Shown piece after piece: positions 36,954-46,135 of a stretch of DNA of 64,000 nt; within the stretch, counting starts at the first letter, position 1, and every line of letters starts with the position of its first letter. The position numbers and the translations under genes are program-made. The stretch lies in contig NZ_CP007030.1 in NCBI RefSeq assembly GCF_000227665.2, forward strand, positions 1,798,001 through 1,862,000, read 5' to 3'. The notes beneath the pieces are model-generated. The model was not told the DNA's origin and made no database searches. It saw only the letters and a list, made by a program, of their open reading frames with translations. The stretch comes from Thiomicrospira aerophila AL3. Its GTDB lineage: Bacteria; Pseudomonadota; Gammaproteobacteria; Thiomicrospirales; Thiomicrospiraceae.

Positions 36954-38423
36954 ATGAAAAAACTGGCGATCCACTTTTCTGCGAACCCGAATCCCACCGA
37001 CACCTTAGTTATTGCCCTCTATCAAAATGAACTCGACGATCCGATTCTGACTCAATTTAAAGTTCAAAATCTAGTCGCGCCACTCATCGCACAAGGCGAT
37101 TTTAGTGGCAAGCTTGCTGAAACACGCACTGTCTATAGCGACACCCCCCAGCGTGTAGTATTAGTGGGCTTGGGAGAGCGCGATAAGTTAACCGTTAAAA
37201 AAGCACTGAGTGCGCAGGCCGCTGTCATCAAAGCACTCGAAAACACCGGCGCCCAACACATTTCGGATGCTAGCGTATTACATTACCCAGCCAGTTGCGA
37301 CCAGGCCTGGTCAGTCCTGCAACATACGCAAAGCTGGCAGCGCAGCTTTTATGACTACAACCACCCTAGTCGCGGTGAGCATTCACCCAAACAATCGGCC
37401 ATCACCGAGATTAGCTATCCAATGGATGCCACAGATAAACTGACCCAAGCGGCTCAGCAAGGTCAAGCCAGTGCGCTAGGCATGGCACTCACCCAAGACC
37501 TAGGCAACTTACCAAGTAATATTTGTACGCCAGGTTATCTGGCCGACACCGCCACGCAGCTCGCCCAGGATTATGGTTTTAAGACCACCATTTTAGAACG
37601 CGATGACATGATTGCCATGGGCATGGGCTCGTTTATGGCCGTCGCGCAAGGCACCGTCACCCCGCCAAAAATGATTTGCTTGGAATACTGGGGCGCCGAT
37701 TCGCAAGACGCCCCCATCACACTGGTGGGGAAAGGCGTAACCTTTGATACCGGCGGTATTTCACTCAAACCTGGCGCGGCAATGGATGAAATGAAATATG
37801 ACATGTGCGGTGCGGCTACCGTATTAGGGGTATTAAAATCACTCGGTGAACTTAAACCAAAAATCAATGTGGTTGGGGTGATTCCGGCGACTGAAAACAT
37901 GCCAGCAGGTAATGCGATTAAACCTGGCGATGTCGTCACCTCGCTATCCGGTCAAACCATTGAGATTTTAAACACCGATGCTGAAGGCCGTTTGATTTTA
38001 TGTGACGCACTCACCTATGCGCAACAAACCTATCAACCCAAATGTGTGATTGATATGGCGACCCTAACCGGGGCATGCATTATCGCCCTAGGCCATCATG
38101 TTTCAGCCGTATTAGGCAATGATCAGACACTAGTTGATGAACTCAAAGCCGCCAGTGACTACAGCTATGATCGTTTTTGGCAGTTGCCGCTAGGCGAAGA
38201 ATGGGATGAACAATTAAAGTCTAATTTTGCCGACATGGCCAACATTGGCGGACGCGAAGGCGGCACCATTACCGCGGCACAGTTTTTAGCGCGCTACACC
38301 AAAAACGTCGCCTGGGCACATTTAGATATCGCCGGCACCGCTTGGCAATCGGGTGCCAATAAAGGCGCCAGTGGGCGCCCAGTACCGGCTTTAGTGCAAT
38401 TCTTGCTTTCAAAACAGGCATAA
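36954..38423 (+). CDS. pepA: Cytosol leucyl aminopeptidase (M17)
   Basis: This 489-residue enzyme removes N-terminal residues from peptides using two metal ions. The C-terminal catalytic domain shows VGKGVTFDTGGISLKPG (metal-binding Lys and Asp), DEMKYDMCGAA and the family signature NTDAEGRL. The N-terminal macro-like domain (about 1-160) is present; in E. coli PepA it also takes part in DNA binding at cer/xer sites and carAB. AGGAATC precedes the ATG. It is followed 3 bp later by holC. Confidence 0.95.
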   Translation: MKKLAIHFSANPNPTDTLVIALYQNELDDPILTQFKVQNLVAPLIAQGDFSGKLAETRTVYSDTPQRVVLVGLGERDKLTVKKALSAQAAVIKALENTGAQHISDASVLHYPASCDQAWSVLQHTQSWQRSFYDYNHPSRGEHSPKQSAITEISYPMDATDKLTQAAQQGQASALGMALTQDLGNLPSNICTPGYLADTATQLAQDYGFKTTILERDDMIAMGMGSFMAVAQGTVTPPKMICLEYWGADSQDAPITLVGKGVTFDTGGISLKPGAAMDEMKYDMCGAATVLGVLKSLGELKPKINVVGVIPATENMPAGNAIKPGDVVTSLSGQTIEILNTDAEGRLILCDALTYAQQTYQPKCVIDMATLTGACIIALGHHVSAVLGNDQTLVDELKAASDYSYDRFWQLPLGEEWDEQLKSNFADMANIGGREGGTITAAQFLARYTKNVAWAHLDIAGTAWQSGANKGASGRPVPALVQFLLSKQA

Positions 38424-38426
38424 TAG

Positions 38427-38876
38427 ATGTCCGTGAACCCTGCAGCAGAACCAGGCCTGGTATTTTATGTGTTAGAGAGTGCCGATGCCCACAGCCGTGA
38501 GCGCTTTTTGGCTAAGTTGTTATTGAAAATTCAACAACAACAGCGTCGAGCTGATGTGCGCTTTGAAACACAAGAGCAGGCCGAACGCTTCAATCAGATT
38601 GCTTGGCAACAACCGGCAGACCGCTATCTTGGTCATAGCCTTGCCGGTACACTACCTAGCCGCATTCTGCTCCATGGTCCCGAACTCATAAAACCACAAC
38701 AAGATGTGCTTATAAACCTCCACCCCGAACTCTATCCAGAGTTTGAGCGCTTTCAACGCACGATAGAAGTGTTGGATCAGTCTCCTGAGCGAATCGAACC
38801 AGGCCGCGAGCGCTGGCGCCAATACAAACAACAAGGCTTCACCCCTGTTGTACATAAAATTGCGAACACTGATTAG
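38427..38876 (+). CDS. holC: DNA polymerase III chi subunit
   Basis: This 149-residue protein links the clamp loader to single-stranded DNA-binding protein. Family features are FYVLESADAHSRERFLAKLLLKI, the middle ILLHGPELIKPQQDVLINL and the RWRQYKQQGF near the end. It sits directly after pepA, as in many gammaproteobacteria. Its N-terminus is a few residues longer than usual: PAAEPGLVFYVL contains a CAGGCCTG copy (38452) within a 22-bp stretch identical to one in the flippase-like gene. The last 4 nt overlap the convergent regulator gene. Confidence 0.9.
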   Translation: MSVNPAAEPGLVFYVLESADAHSRERFLAKLLLKIQQQQRRADVRFETQEQAERFNQIAWQQPADRYLGHSLAGTLPSRILLHGPELIKPQQDVLINLHPELYPEFERFQRTIEVLDQSPERIEPGRERWRQYKQQGFTPVVHKIANTD

Positions 38877-39505
38877 GTTTCCGACCAGTCACTGACCTCT
38901 CTAAGCATTTCGATATTATGCTTTTTGAGTAGATAATATAAACCTTCGCGCTTAACCCCTAAAATATCTGCCGCCTTTCTAATATTAAATTCACACTCAC
39001 CCAGCACCCGTCGCACTAGCGCAGCCTCAAAATGATCGCGCGAAAGTTTTAACCCCTGATCCAAATGCGCATTAAACTTTATTGGAATCACCCCTTCTTT
39101 AACTAGGGTGTTTTCAGATTGACTAAACAATTTTGCACGCTCTAGAGCAACAATTAACCCTTCTAAAGCAATGGGCTTTTCCAGATAGTCAAAAGCCCCC
39201 ATAGCGATGGCATGGGCACCCGCTTCTCCCCGATCGCGCCCAGTCAGCACAATTACCTTTAAATGAGGCTGCATGACTAAAAGACCGGTCATACAAGCCA
39301 AGCCTTCTTCAATAGCGGACGCTTGTGGGGGTAAACCCAAATCTTGTAAAACACAAAAAATACTAGCCGAATGCTGCTCAAATAAGTTTAATGCTTCTTC
39401 CCGATTGATTGCGTGAATAACATCAAACTGCTTGGTCGCCAAAATCTTGGTTAACATCTCAGCATAAGCAGGCTCATCTTCAACCAATAAAATCTTTCTA
39501 GTCAC
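38873..39505 (-). CDS. Two-component response regulator with Fis-type DNA-binding domain
   Basis: This 210-residue protein has a receiver domain (about 1-120; acidic pocket EDE at 9-11, phospho-acceptor Asp55 in CVLQDLGLPP, Lys in DYLEKP) joined by a linker to a C-terminal Fis-type helix-turn-helix (ALVRRVLGECEFNIRKAADILGVKREGLYYLLKKHNI). It lacks a sigma54 AAA domain, so it resembles the ActR/RegA class. No histidine kinase gene is next to it. It is divergent from the M14 peptidase gene and may control the peptidoglycan cluster; that is inference from position. Confidence 0.85.
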   Translation of the reverse strand: MTRKILLVEDEPAYAEMLTKILATKQFDVIHAINREEALNLFEQHSASIFCVLQDLGLPPQASAIEEGLACMTGLLVMQPHLKVIVLTGRDRGEAGAHAIAMGAFDYLEKPIALEGLIVALERAKLFSQSENTLVKEGVIPIKFNAHLDQGLKLSRDHFEAALVRRVLGECEFNIRKAADILGVKREGLYYLLKKHNIEMLREVSDWSET

Positions 39506-39556
39506 GCAACATCTCCAGGCAAACGGGGCTTGAGGGATAAATTCGATACAACATAA

Positions 39557-39586
39557 TTGTTCGATAATATTTTTAGCTTTTATAAT
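39557..39586 (+). promoter_or_regulatory. Candidate promoter of the M14 peptidase gene
   Basis: TTGTTC (39557-39562), an 18-bp spacer and TATAAT (39581-39586), 33 bp before ATG 39619. It lies between the divergent regulator and peptidase genes. Confidence 0.4.
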
Positions 39587-39618
39587 ACCTAAAAACTTTG
39601 ACTGCGGAAATCTTATCT

Positions 39619-40494
39619 ATGCTCATGAAGCCTTTGCTTTCACTGGTGATCATACTGCTCTTTGCTCAACTACCTACCCAAGCGCAAGCTGATGGGAAGT
39701 TAGATCAGGCTAGTATGCTCGATTATTGTCAAAACTGGGCCACTAAACTAAGAACCATTACCATCGAAGGGTGTTTAGCACTTGATTTACAAACGAGCCA
39801 CCATAGTAGTGTGCAAGGACGTGCACTTACACACAGAGAGTTTATTCCAGCCAGCGACACGCGTCCTAAGGCTAGGGTACTGATTATTAGCGGAGTGCAT
39901 GGTGATGAGTTTTCAGCGATCAGCATTGGCTATTTGTGGATGCAAACCATGCTGGCAAATCCAGAGGCTATAGCGCATCATTGGTTGTTTTTACCCCTAG
40001 CCAATCCAGATGGTCTCTATCGCCAACCCTCTACTCGCACCAATGCGAACAATGTTGATTTAAACCGCAATTTTCCAACTCCGGACTGGGACGAGCTCGC
40101 TATCAAGTTTTGGGAAAGCCATACACGTCGAAACGCTCGCCGTTATCCTGGCCCAGCGGCTGGCAGCGAGCCTGAAACCCAATGGCAAATTGAAATTATT
40201 AAAACCTTTCAACCCGATGCCATTATTTCTATTCACGCTCCTTACGGATTATTAGACTATGACGGCCCTGACTTTGCGCGTCCTGACCGGATGGGGCACC
40301 TCAAGTTACAACAACTAGGGACTTTTCCAGGTTCATTAGGCCGTTATGCAGGCGAACACCTAAATATACCTGTACTTACCATTGAATTAGAAGCAGCGGG
40401 TAGGCTACCAAATCAACAAGAAATCATGCAGATTTGGCAGGACATGGTAGATTGGATTGATGCAAAGCTTGAAACTTACGAAGCGGACTTTTAA
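39619..40494 (+). CDS. Periplasmic M14-family zinc peptidase, possibly a murein peptide amidase
   Basis: This 291-residue protein has a signal peptide (MKPLLSLVIILLFAQL to about AQA), then an M14 catalytic domain. Zinc ligands His and Glu lie in ISGVHGDEFS and His in SIHAPYG; the Arg/Asn substrate region is NNVDLNRNFPTPDW and the catalytic Glu is in TIELEAAG. M14 enzymes such as MpaA, Csd4 and Pgp1 cut peptidoglycan peptides. Unlike cytoplasmic MpaA this one is exported. It is convergent with a YkuD gene, overlapping by 4 nt. ATG 39619 or 39625 is the start; a TTG upstream is less likely. Confidence 0.8.
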   Translation: MLMKPLLSLVIILLFAQLPTQAQADGKLDQASMLDYCQNWATKLRTITIEGCLALDLQTSHHSSVQGRALTHREFIPASDTRPKARVLIISGVHGDEFSAISIGYLWMQTMLANPEAIAHHWLFLPLANPDGLYRQPSTRTNANNVDLNRNFPTPDWDELAIKFWESHTRRNARRYPGPAAGSEPETQWQIEIIKTFQPDAIISIHAPYGLLDYDGPDFARPDRMGHLKLQQLGTFPGSLGRYAGEHLNIPVLTIELEAAGRLPNQQEIMQIWQDMVDWIDAKLETYEADF

Positions 40495-41624
40495 TTGAGC
40501 CGCGTCGCAATTTGCACTGGGTCAGTACTCTGTAAGACTAACTGCCAAGCGCCCTCTTGATCTCGACGCCAATACTGATGAATTAAATGACCTTCTCGGC
40601 GAACATCCGGAAAGGTCGCATAATAAAGTTGTGCCTCATTAGGATAACTGTAAACACTGACATCTGCCCAGTTAAAAGCCTCTCCTTGGCTAGCTAACCA
40701 ATGCTGCACCTCACTTAATACCTCTAAACGCTCCGACTCTAAGAACATCAAGTCTTCCGCCTGATTTACGATAATAACCGGAGTGGCCACAGACACATTA
40801 AACTTAGACACCAAACTACCCATTTCTTCATTATTGAGCACCACACACCCTTGACTAGATTGGGGTGGACGACTAAACGTATCGCTTGGCGTACCATGCA
40901 ACCAGATACCATGCCCCGTTCGACCTAGGGACTGATCCCAAATATTTGGGTAGTTCAACGGCAAAGCGCCATAGCCGTATAAGTCCGCTAAACGTTCACC
41001 AGGCACAAAATCAGTGATATGGTACACACCAATCGGTGTTTTGCGGTCACCTTCACGCTCTTTCCCCGCACCACCGGTTCCCATCGACACATAATAGTCT
41101 GTAATCAAATCTAAATGACCATTATCAACCTGGTAAAGATAAAGCCGACTTTTCGCCAAGTTAATCAAGACTAAATGCTGCTGCTTACCCACCTTTAATA
41201 CCGATGAATGCAAGAGGTTTTCAACCAAACTTTCATCGGAATGTGCAAATTGCCAACGCACTTGTGCTTCTTCACGCAAGCGTCTAACAGTAATCGGGTA
41301 AAGTGAACCTACACGTTCTAAAAGAGCCATATCCCCTGCTCGAAACGCCCACAAATCAGCTTTAATAAGCTGAGCTAAATGATAATCAGGGTGTCGTTCA
41401 GTTAAATTTTGCACCTGCGTCAAGGCAAGATCCATGTTGCCTTCACTAATATAATGCAACACTTCAAGCAACAGACGCTCAGCTTGCCGAGTGGGTGCTT
41501 CAAATACCAGTTCTGAAGGCGCAGCTGCCTCCGTCTGAGCCGCAACTAACTTGGGAGCAACAATACCTTGCAACCCAACAAGCCAAATAAGAGCAATAAC
41601 CTGCAGTCCACGCTTAGTCTTCAT
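40491..41624 (-). CDS. YkuD-domain L,D-transpeptidase/carboxypeptidase with C-terminal NTF2-like region (Csd6/Pgp2-like)
   Basis: This 377-residue protein has a signal peptide, an N-terminal helical region (about 40-140), a YkuD catalytic domain (about 148-287) and a C-terminal NTF2-like segment (about 300-370). The YkuD motif is complete: His243-Gly (WLHGTPS) and Ser-x-Gly-Cys (SQGCVV, nucleophile Cys260). The same layout, YkuD plus NTF2-like tail, is known in Helicobacter Csd6 and Campylobacter Pgp2, L,D-carboxypeptidases that shape helical cells. Its start overlaps the TPR gene's end by 11 nt. Confidence 0.82.
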   Translation of the reverse strand: MKTKRGLQVIALIWLVGLQGIVAPKLVAAQTEAAAPSELVFEAPTRQAERLLLEVLHYISEGNMDLALTQVQNLTERHPDYHLAQLIKADLWAFRAGDMALLERVGSLYPITVRRLREEAQVRWQFAHSDESLVENLLHSSVLKVGKQQHLVLINLAKSRLYLYQVDNGHLDLITDYYVSMGTGGAGKEREGDRKTPIGVYHITDFVPGERLADLYGYGALPLNYPNIWDQSLGRTGHGIWLHGTPSDTFSRPPQSSQGCVVLNNEEMGSLVSKFNVSVATPVIIVNQAEDLMFLESERLEVLSEVQHWLASQGEAFNWADVSVYSYPNEAQLYYATFPDVRREGHLIHQYWRRDQEGAWQLVLQSTDPVQIATRLN

Positions 41625-42522
41625 TTAACACAATTTCCTGAATAATTTGCCAATCTTGACCGTTGTTTTCAAACAACAGTACTTTATTAGTTCGACTACT
41701 GATAACGTTTGAACGGTAGTTTTGTAAAAACTCTACGCGAGCCAATTGGTCATTAATCGGCATAATACGAATATCTTCTAATTGAACGTCAATAAAACTT
41801 GGACGCGAAACATTACGCTGTCTAGCACGTCGCCAGTCCTGTAGGCTTTGACCATTAGCGGGGATAAAACGTTCACTGTAAGCCTTTAAGTAATTATCAA
41901 CCTGTTGATTACTCCAGGCTTGGCGCCAAGACACCAACGCCCGCATCACATCTGGCCCAATATCAGACTGATCAGCGATCACAATTTGCGGAGGCGTGAA
42001 GGTGGCCGTTTGCGCAGTCAAATGCAACCATGTCGCTTTGGGAGGGGTCGCTTCAATACGACGAAAGATACTCGCATAGGCCTGTTGTGCCAAAAAACTA
42101 TACAAGTTATTCAGGTTGCCAAGCGCACTCGCAATGTCTTGATCCTGCTGTAAGCTTGTTTCCAAGACTCGCTTGGCAAAATCATATTCACCTAAAGCGA
42201 TTAGCACAGCCGCTAAGTTATTGCCCAGCTCAAGTTTATCTTGATGCAATTCCCATAAAGGTAGCCAAATTTCTTTAGCTTGCGCGTACTGCTGCTGCTT
42301 AACGAACATCCAGCCGCGCAAATACTGCTGGTGAAAGACAGTTATCTGATCATTTTCTAACTTGCTCAAGGCTAGATCAAATTCACCATCGATGATGTGA
42401 CGTTCGATCACAAGCACCCTATTAGCAGCTTCTTCATCAGTAGAGGCTAGGCTAGCAAAAGCAGGCGATATCGCAAAGGCCACACTAACAATGCTTAAAA
42501 ATTTGATGGCAAAACTTTTCAT
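41614..42522 (-). CDS. Exported TPR protein with Cds6-like NTF2 C-terminal domain
   Basis: This 302-residue protein has a signal peptide (MKSFAIKFLSIVSVAFAI to about AFA), TPR-like helical repeats (about 35-150) and a C-terminal NTF2-like domain (about 190-300: LVSWRQAWSNQQVDNYLKAYSERF, then ENNGQDWQIIQE). The latter resembles the domain annotated Cds6 C-terminal, often joined to L,D-transpeptidase domains. It is first in a two-gene unit with the YkuD protein, so it probably acts as its partner or scaffold in the periplasm. GTG 42531 is an alternative start. Confidence 0.72.
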   Translation of the reverse strand: MKSFAIKFLSIVSVAFAISPAFASLASTDEEAANRVLVIERHIIDGEFDLALSKLENDQITVFHQQYLRGWMFVKQQQYAQAKEIWLPLWELHQDKLELGNNLAAVLIALGEYDFAKRVLETSLQQDQDIASALGNLNNLYSFLAQQAYASIFRRIEATPPKATWLHLTAQTATFTPPQIVIADQSDIGPDVMRALVSWRQAWSNQQVDNYLKAYSERFIPANGQSLQDWRRARQRNVSRPSFIDVQLEDIRIMPINDQLARVEFLQNYRSNVISSRTNKVLLFENNGQDWQIIQEIVLNED

Positions 42523-42561
42523 AGCGCTCACTTTAAGTTTTTTTAAATTATGACGTGAAGT

Positions 42562-44601
42562 TTACCTTAAATCGCCCACGCCAACCATGCCTGCCTTTAA
42601 CTGTTTAACTTGATCACGCAACTGCGCCGCCAGCTCAAAATCGAGCGCTTTCGCCGCTTCATACATCTGCTTTTCAGTTTGCTTGATCTTTTTCGCTAGC
42701 TCAGCCGGTTTTAGCAGCGCAATAGACGCAACATCAAAGTCGCCATTCGCTTCAGCCACCATTGCACTCCGCTGGCTAGTGCGCCCGGCTTTGGAGGCAT
42801 AGGGCGAGTGCTCTAAAATATCGGTCACTTTTTTATTTAAAGCCGTCGGGGTAATGCCGTGCGTCTCGTTAAAGGCTAATTGTTTTTCACGGCGACGCAA
42901 GGATTCATCCATCGCCTTTTGCATTGACTTGGTGATTTTATCGGCATACAAAATCGCCCGCCCTTCGGTATTACGTGCGGCGCGCCCAATCGTTTGAATC
43001 AACGACCGTTCGGAGCGCAAAAAGCCCTCCTTATCGGCATCCAAAATCGCCACTAATGCCACTTCGGGAATATCTAGCCCCTCTCGCAATAGGTTAATAC
43101 CGACCAACACATCAAATTCGCCCTGACGTAAATCACGAATAATTTCAATCCGCTCAACGGTATCAATATCGGAATGCAAGTAACGCACCCGCACCTGGTG
43201 ATCTTCTAAATAATCGGTTAAATCTTCGGCCATGCGTTTGGTTAAGGTCGTCACCAGCACCCGCTCAGCCTTGGCCACACACAATCGAATTTCACCGAGC
43301 AAATCATCAACCTGAGTGGTGGCGGGGCGCACTTCAAGCACCGGGTCCACCAGGCCTGTTGGGCGCACCACCTGCTCAACAATTTTCGAGCTGTGTTCAA
43401 ACTCATAAGCCGCAGGGGTCGCTGAAACAAAGATGGTTTGCGGCATTAACTGTTCGAATTCTTCAAACTTCATCGGGCGATTATCCATCGCCGAAGGCAG
43501 TCGAAAACCATAGTTAACCAAATTTTCTTTACGCGAACGGTCACCTTTATACATGCCGCCAATTTGCGGAATAGTGACATGGCTTTCATCAATAATCATC
43601 AAAGCATTTTTAGGCAAATAATCAATTAAAGTCGGTGGTGCTTCGCCCGGACCCCGCCCCGACAAATAACGCGAATAATTTTCTATCCCCTGACAATAGC
43701 CTAGCTCCAACATCATCTCGATGTCCATGCGCGTGCGCTCTTCAAGCCGCTGCGCTTCAACCAGTTTATTTAAACTGCGTAACTCCTCCAACCGAGCCTT
43801 CAACTCAATTTTGACCTGATCAATGGTTTCAAGCACGCGCTCTCGCGGCGTAACATAGTGAGATTTTGGATAAACGCTAATACGCGTCACCTTAGCAACC
43901 TGCTCACCGGTGAGCGGGTCAAACCAACTCAAACGCTCTACCTCGTCATCAAACAGTTCAATCCGCACCGCATACTGTTCAGCTTCAGCTGGATAGACAT
44001 CCACCACGTCACCACGCACCCGGAACATACCGCGATACATTTCAATATCGTTTCGACTGTACTGCATGGTCGCTAAACGCGCCAAAATATCACGTTGGCT
44101 GATTTTATCGCCCAGGCGCAGTTGCAGCATCATGCTCAAATATTGGTCCGGGTCCCCCAGACCATAAATCGCTGACACCGTGGCAATCAAAATCACATCT
44201 TCACGCTCCATCAGCGCCTTGGTGGCCGACAAACGCAACTGCTCAATCTGCTCATTGACCGCCGCATCTTTGGCAATATAGGTATCTGATGCCGGCACAT
44301 AGGCCTCCGGCTGATAATAATCATAGTAAGAAACAAAATATTCGACCGCATTTTTAGGGAAAAACCCTTTCATCTCACCATACAACTGCGCAGCCAAGGT
44401 TTTATTATGCGCCATAATAATAGTTGGACGCTTAACCTGCTGAATCACATTCGCCATGGTAAAGGTCTTACCCGACCCGGTCACCCCAAGCAGCGTTTGA
44501 TAGGCTTCGCCATCCTGCAGACCTTCTACCAGGCCTGCTATCGCAGCGGGTTGGTCGCCCGCAGGTTGATAATGTGATACCAATTCAAACGCTTTTGCCA
44601 T
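42562..44601 (-). CDS. uvrB: Excinuclease ABC subunit B
   Basis: This 679-residue repair helicase verifies DNA damage with UvrA and recruits UvrC. Walker A ([12 protein letters not shown]), the beta-hairpin ([12 protein letters not shown]), Walker B ([13 protein letters not shown]), helicase motifs V-VI ([22 protein letters not shown]) and the C-terminal UvrBC coiled-coil domain (about 640-675) are all present. No SOS box of the CTG-N10-CAG type is evident in the 161-bp divergent region shared with the aminotransferase gene. Two CAGGCCTG copies occur (43351, 44530). Confidence 0.97.
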   Translation of the reverse strand: MAKAFELVSHYQPAGDQPAAIAGLVEGLQDGEAYQTLLGVTGSGKTFTMANVIQQVKRPTIIMAHNKTLAAQLYGEMKGFFPKNAVEYFVSYYDYYQPEAYVPASDTYIAKDAAVNEQIEQLRLSATKALMEREDVILIATVSAIYGLGDPDQYLSMMLQLRLGDKISQRDILARLATMQYSRNDIEMYRGMFRVRGDVVDVYPAEAEQYAVRIELFDDEVERLSWFDPLTGEQVAKVTRISVYPKSHYVTPRERVLETIDQVKIELKARLEELRSLNKLVEAQRLEERTRMDIEMMLELGYCQGIENYSRYLSGRGPGEAPPTLIDYLPKNALMIIDESHVTIPQIGGMYKGDRSRKENLVNYGFRLPSAMDNRPMKFEEFEQLMPQTIFVSATPAAYEFEHSSKIVEQVVRPTGLVDPVLEVRPATTQVDDLLGEIRLCVAKAERVLVTTLTKRMAEDLTDYLEDHQVRVRYLHSDIDTVERIEIIRDLRQGEFDVLVGINLLREGLDIPEVALVAILDADKEGFLRSERSLIQTIGRAARNTEGRAILYADKITKSMQKAMDESLRRREKQLAFNETHGITPTALNKKVTDILEHSPYASKAGRTSQRSAMVAEANGDFDVASIALLKPAELAKKIKQTEKQMYEAAKALDFELAAQLRDQVKQLKAGMVGVGDLR

Positions 44602-44762
44602 GACGGCTCCTTAACAAGGTAAAGATGATGTGGAAGATCCAACTAAACATTTTTTATAAACTGCTTTAAATAACCTATAAAAACAGTAAAATAAAGGGTT
44701 ATTTCATATAAATTTAAATTCCGGTGCTGTTTCAGCATCATACTATCAGCTGAGAGAAATTC

Positions 44763-45947
44763 ATGGCCTTGCTTTCTGATCGTGTGCAACGTGTAAAACC
44801 TTCATTAACCCTGGTAATTTCAGCCAAAGCCGCTGAACTCAAACGGGCCGGAAAAGCCATTATAAGCCTTGGCGCCGGCGAACCCGACTTTGATACGCCA
44901 ACGCACATCAAAGCGGCTGGTATTGCAGCCATTGAAGGCGGACAAACACGCTACACCGCCGTTGATGGTATTCCCGAACTTAAGCAGGCCATTCAAGCTA
45001 AGTTCAAGCGTGACAACGGGCTAGATTACGCCGCTGACGAAATTCTCGTATCAAGCGGTGGCAAACAGAGCTTTTATAATCTTTGCCAAGCGGTGCTTAA
45101 TGATGGCGATGAAGTCATCATTCCTGCGCCTTACTGGGTATCCTACCCGGACATGGCTTTATTAGCTGGCGCAAACCCGATTATTATAGAAACCAATATT
45201 GAACAAAATTTTAAAATTAGCGCTCAACAGCTTGCGCAAGCGATTACCCCCAATACGCGTATGGTGGTGATTAACAGCCCCTCTAACCCTACCGGCGCAA
45301 TTTATACTGCTGATGAATTGCATGCCATAGCAGATGTATTGTTGGCTCACCCGAACATCTTGATTGCCTCTGATGATATGTATGAGCATATTATTTTAGG
45401 TGAAGTGGGCTTTACCAATATTTTAGAAGTCTGCCCAGCCTTGGCTGACCGCACTATTGTATTAAATGGCGTGTCTAAAGCCTATTCCATGACCGGTTGG
45501 CGGATTGGCTATGCTGGTGGCCCCAAAGCGATTATTAAAGCGATGAAAACCGTCCAATCGCAAAGTACCTCTAACCCCTGCTCGATTTCTCAAGCAGCCG
45601 CAGTGGCCGCGCTTAACGGTGACCAGGCCTGCATTCAAACAATGCTAGCCGCATTTAAAGAACGCCATCAGTTTGTGGTGCAACGGATTAATCAAATTCC
45701 AGGTTTTAAGTGCTTACCGGCGGATGGCGCTTTTTATATGTTCATCAACGTCAGCGAAGCGGTGAAAATGAAAGGCTTGGCCAATGATGCCGAATTAGCC
45801 AGTGCCATTTTAGATCATGCCGAAGTCGCCGCTGTTCCTGGCTCAGGTTTTGGCAGTGAAGGTCATTTACGGATTTCATTTGCAACCAGTATGGCTCAAT
45901 TGGAAGAGGCACTCGATCGTATCGATCAGTTCATGCGCCAGGCATAA
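44763..45947 (+). CDS. Class I aspartate aminotransferase
   Basis: This 394-residue PLP enzyme transfers the amino group between aspartate and 2-oxoglutarate. The PLP Lys is in NGVSKAYSMTGWRIGY, the Asn/Tyr pocket in NSPSNPTGAIY and SDDMYEHI, and the carboxylate-binding Arg in the C-terminal LRISFATS. It resembles the thermostable subgroup Ib enzymes (AspC/AatA type) rather than E. coli AspC. GAGAG precedes the ATG. It is followed on the opposite strand by tRNA-Arg. The CAGGCCTG copy at 45624 encodes QAC. Confidence 0.9.
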   Translation: MALLSDRVQRVKPSLTLVISAKAAELKRAGKAIISLGAGEPDFDTPTHIKAAGIAAIEGGQTRYTAVDGIPELKQAIQAKFKRDNGLDYAADEILVSSGGKQSFYNLCQAVLNDGDEVIIPAPYWVSYPDMALLAGANPIIIETNIEQNFKISAQQLAQAITPNTRMVVINSPSNPTGAIYTADELHAIADVLLAHPNILIASDDMYEHIILGEVGFTNILEVCPALADRTIVLNGVSKAYSMTGWRIGYAGGPKAIIKAMKTVQSQSTSNPCSISQAAAVAALNGDQACIQTMLAAFKERHQFVVQRINQIPGFKCLPADGAFYMFINVSEAVKMKGLANDAELASAILDHAEVAAVPGSGFGSEGHLRISFATSMAQLEEALDRIDQFMRQA

Positions 45948-45957
45948 ACTAGGAAGA

Positions 45958-46032
45958 TGGCGCGCTCAGGAGGAATCGAACCTCCACTTAGGCCTCCGGA
46001 GGGCCTCGTGATATCCATTTCACTATGAGCGC
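45958..46032 (-). tRNA. tRNA-Arg (anticodon CCG)
   Basis: On the minus strand the acceptor arms are GCGCTCA and TGAGCGC, followed by G and an encoded CCA. The D arm is GTGA/TCAC. The anticodon stem is AGGCC/GGCCT with loop CTCCGGA, giving anticodon CCG, which reads the Arg codon CGG. The T arm is GGAGG/CCTCC with loop TTCGATT. All stems pair. No repeated 3' end or integrase gene lies nearby, so it is not an evident attachment site. Confidence 0.93.
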
Positions 46033-46135
46033 GAACTTGATGAAAGTGTCGATATTATAAGGGTTAGTTTTTAACTGTGTAAAAATTTTTATCTCAAGAA
46101 TTCCAAACCAACGCATCTGCAACTTGGAGAATCCC

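Noticed and set aside
44602-44762. LexA/SOS box before uvrB
   Set aside because: CTG and CAG triplets occur, but none at the 10-bp spacing of a gammaproteobacterial SOS box.
45958-46032. tRNA-Arg as an integration site of a genomic island
   Set aside because: No integrase and no duplicated tRNA 3' end lies nearby; flanking genes look like ordinary core or lineage genes.
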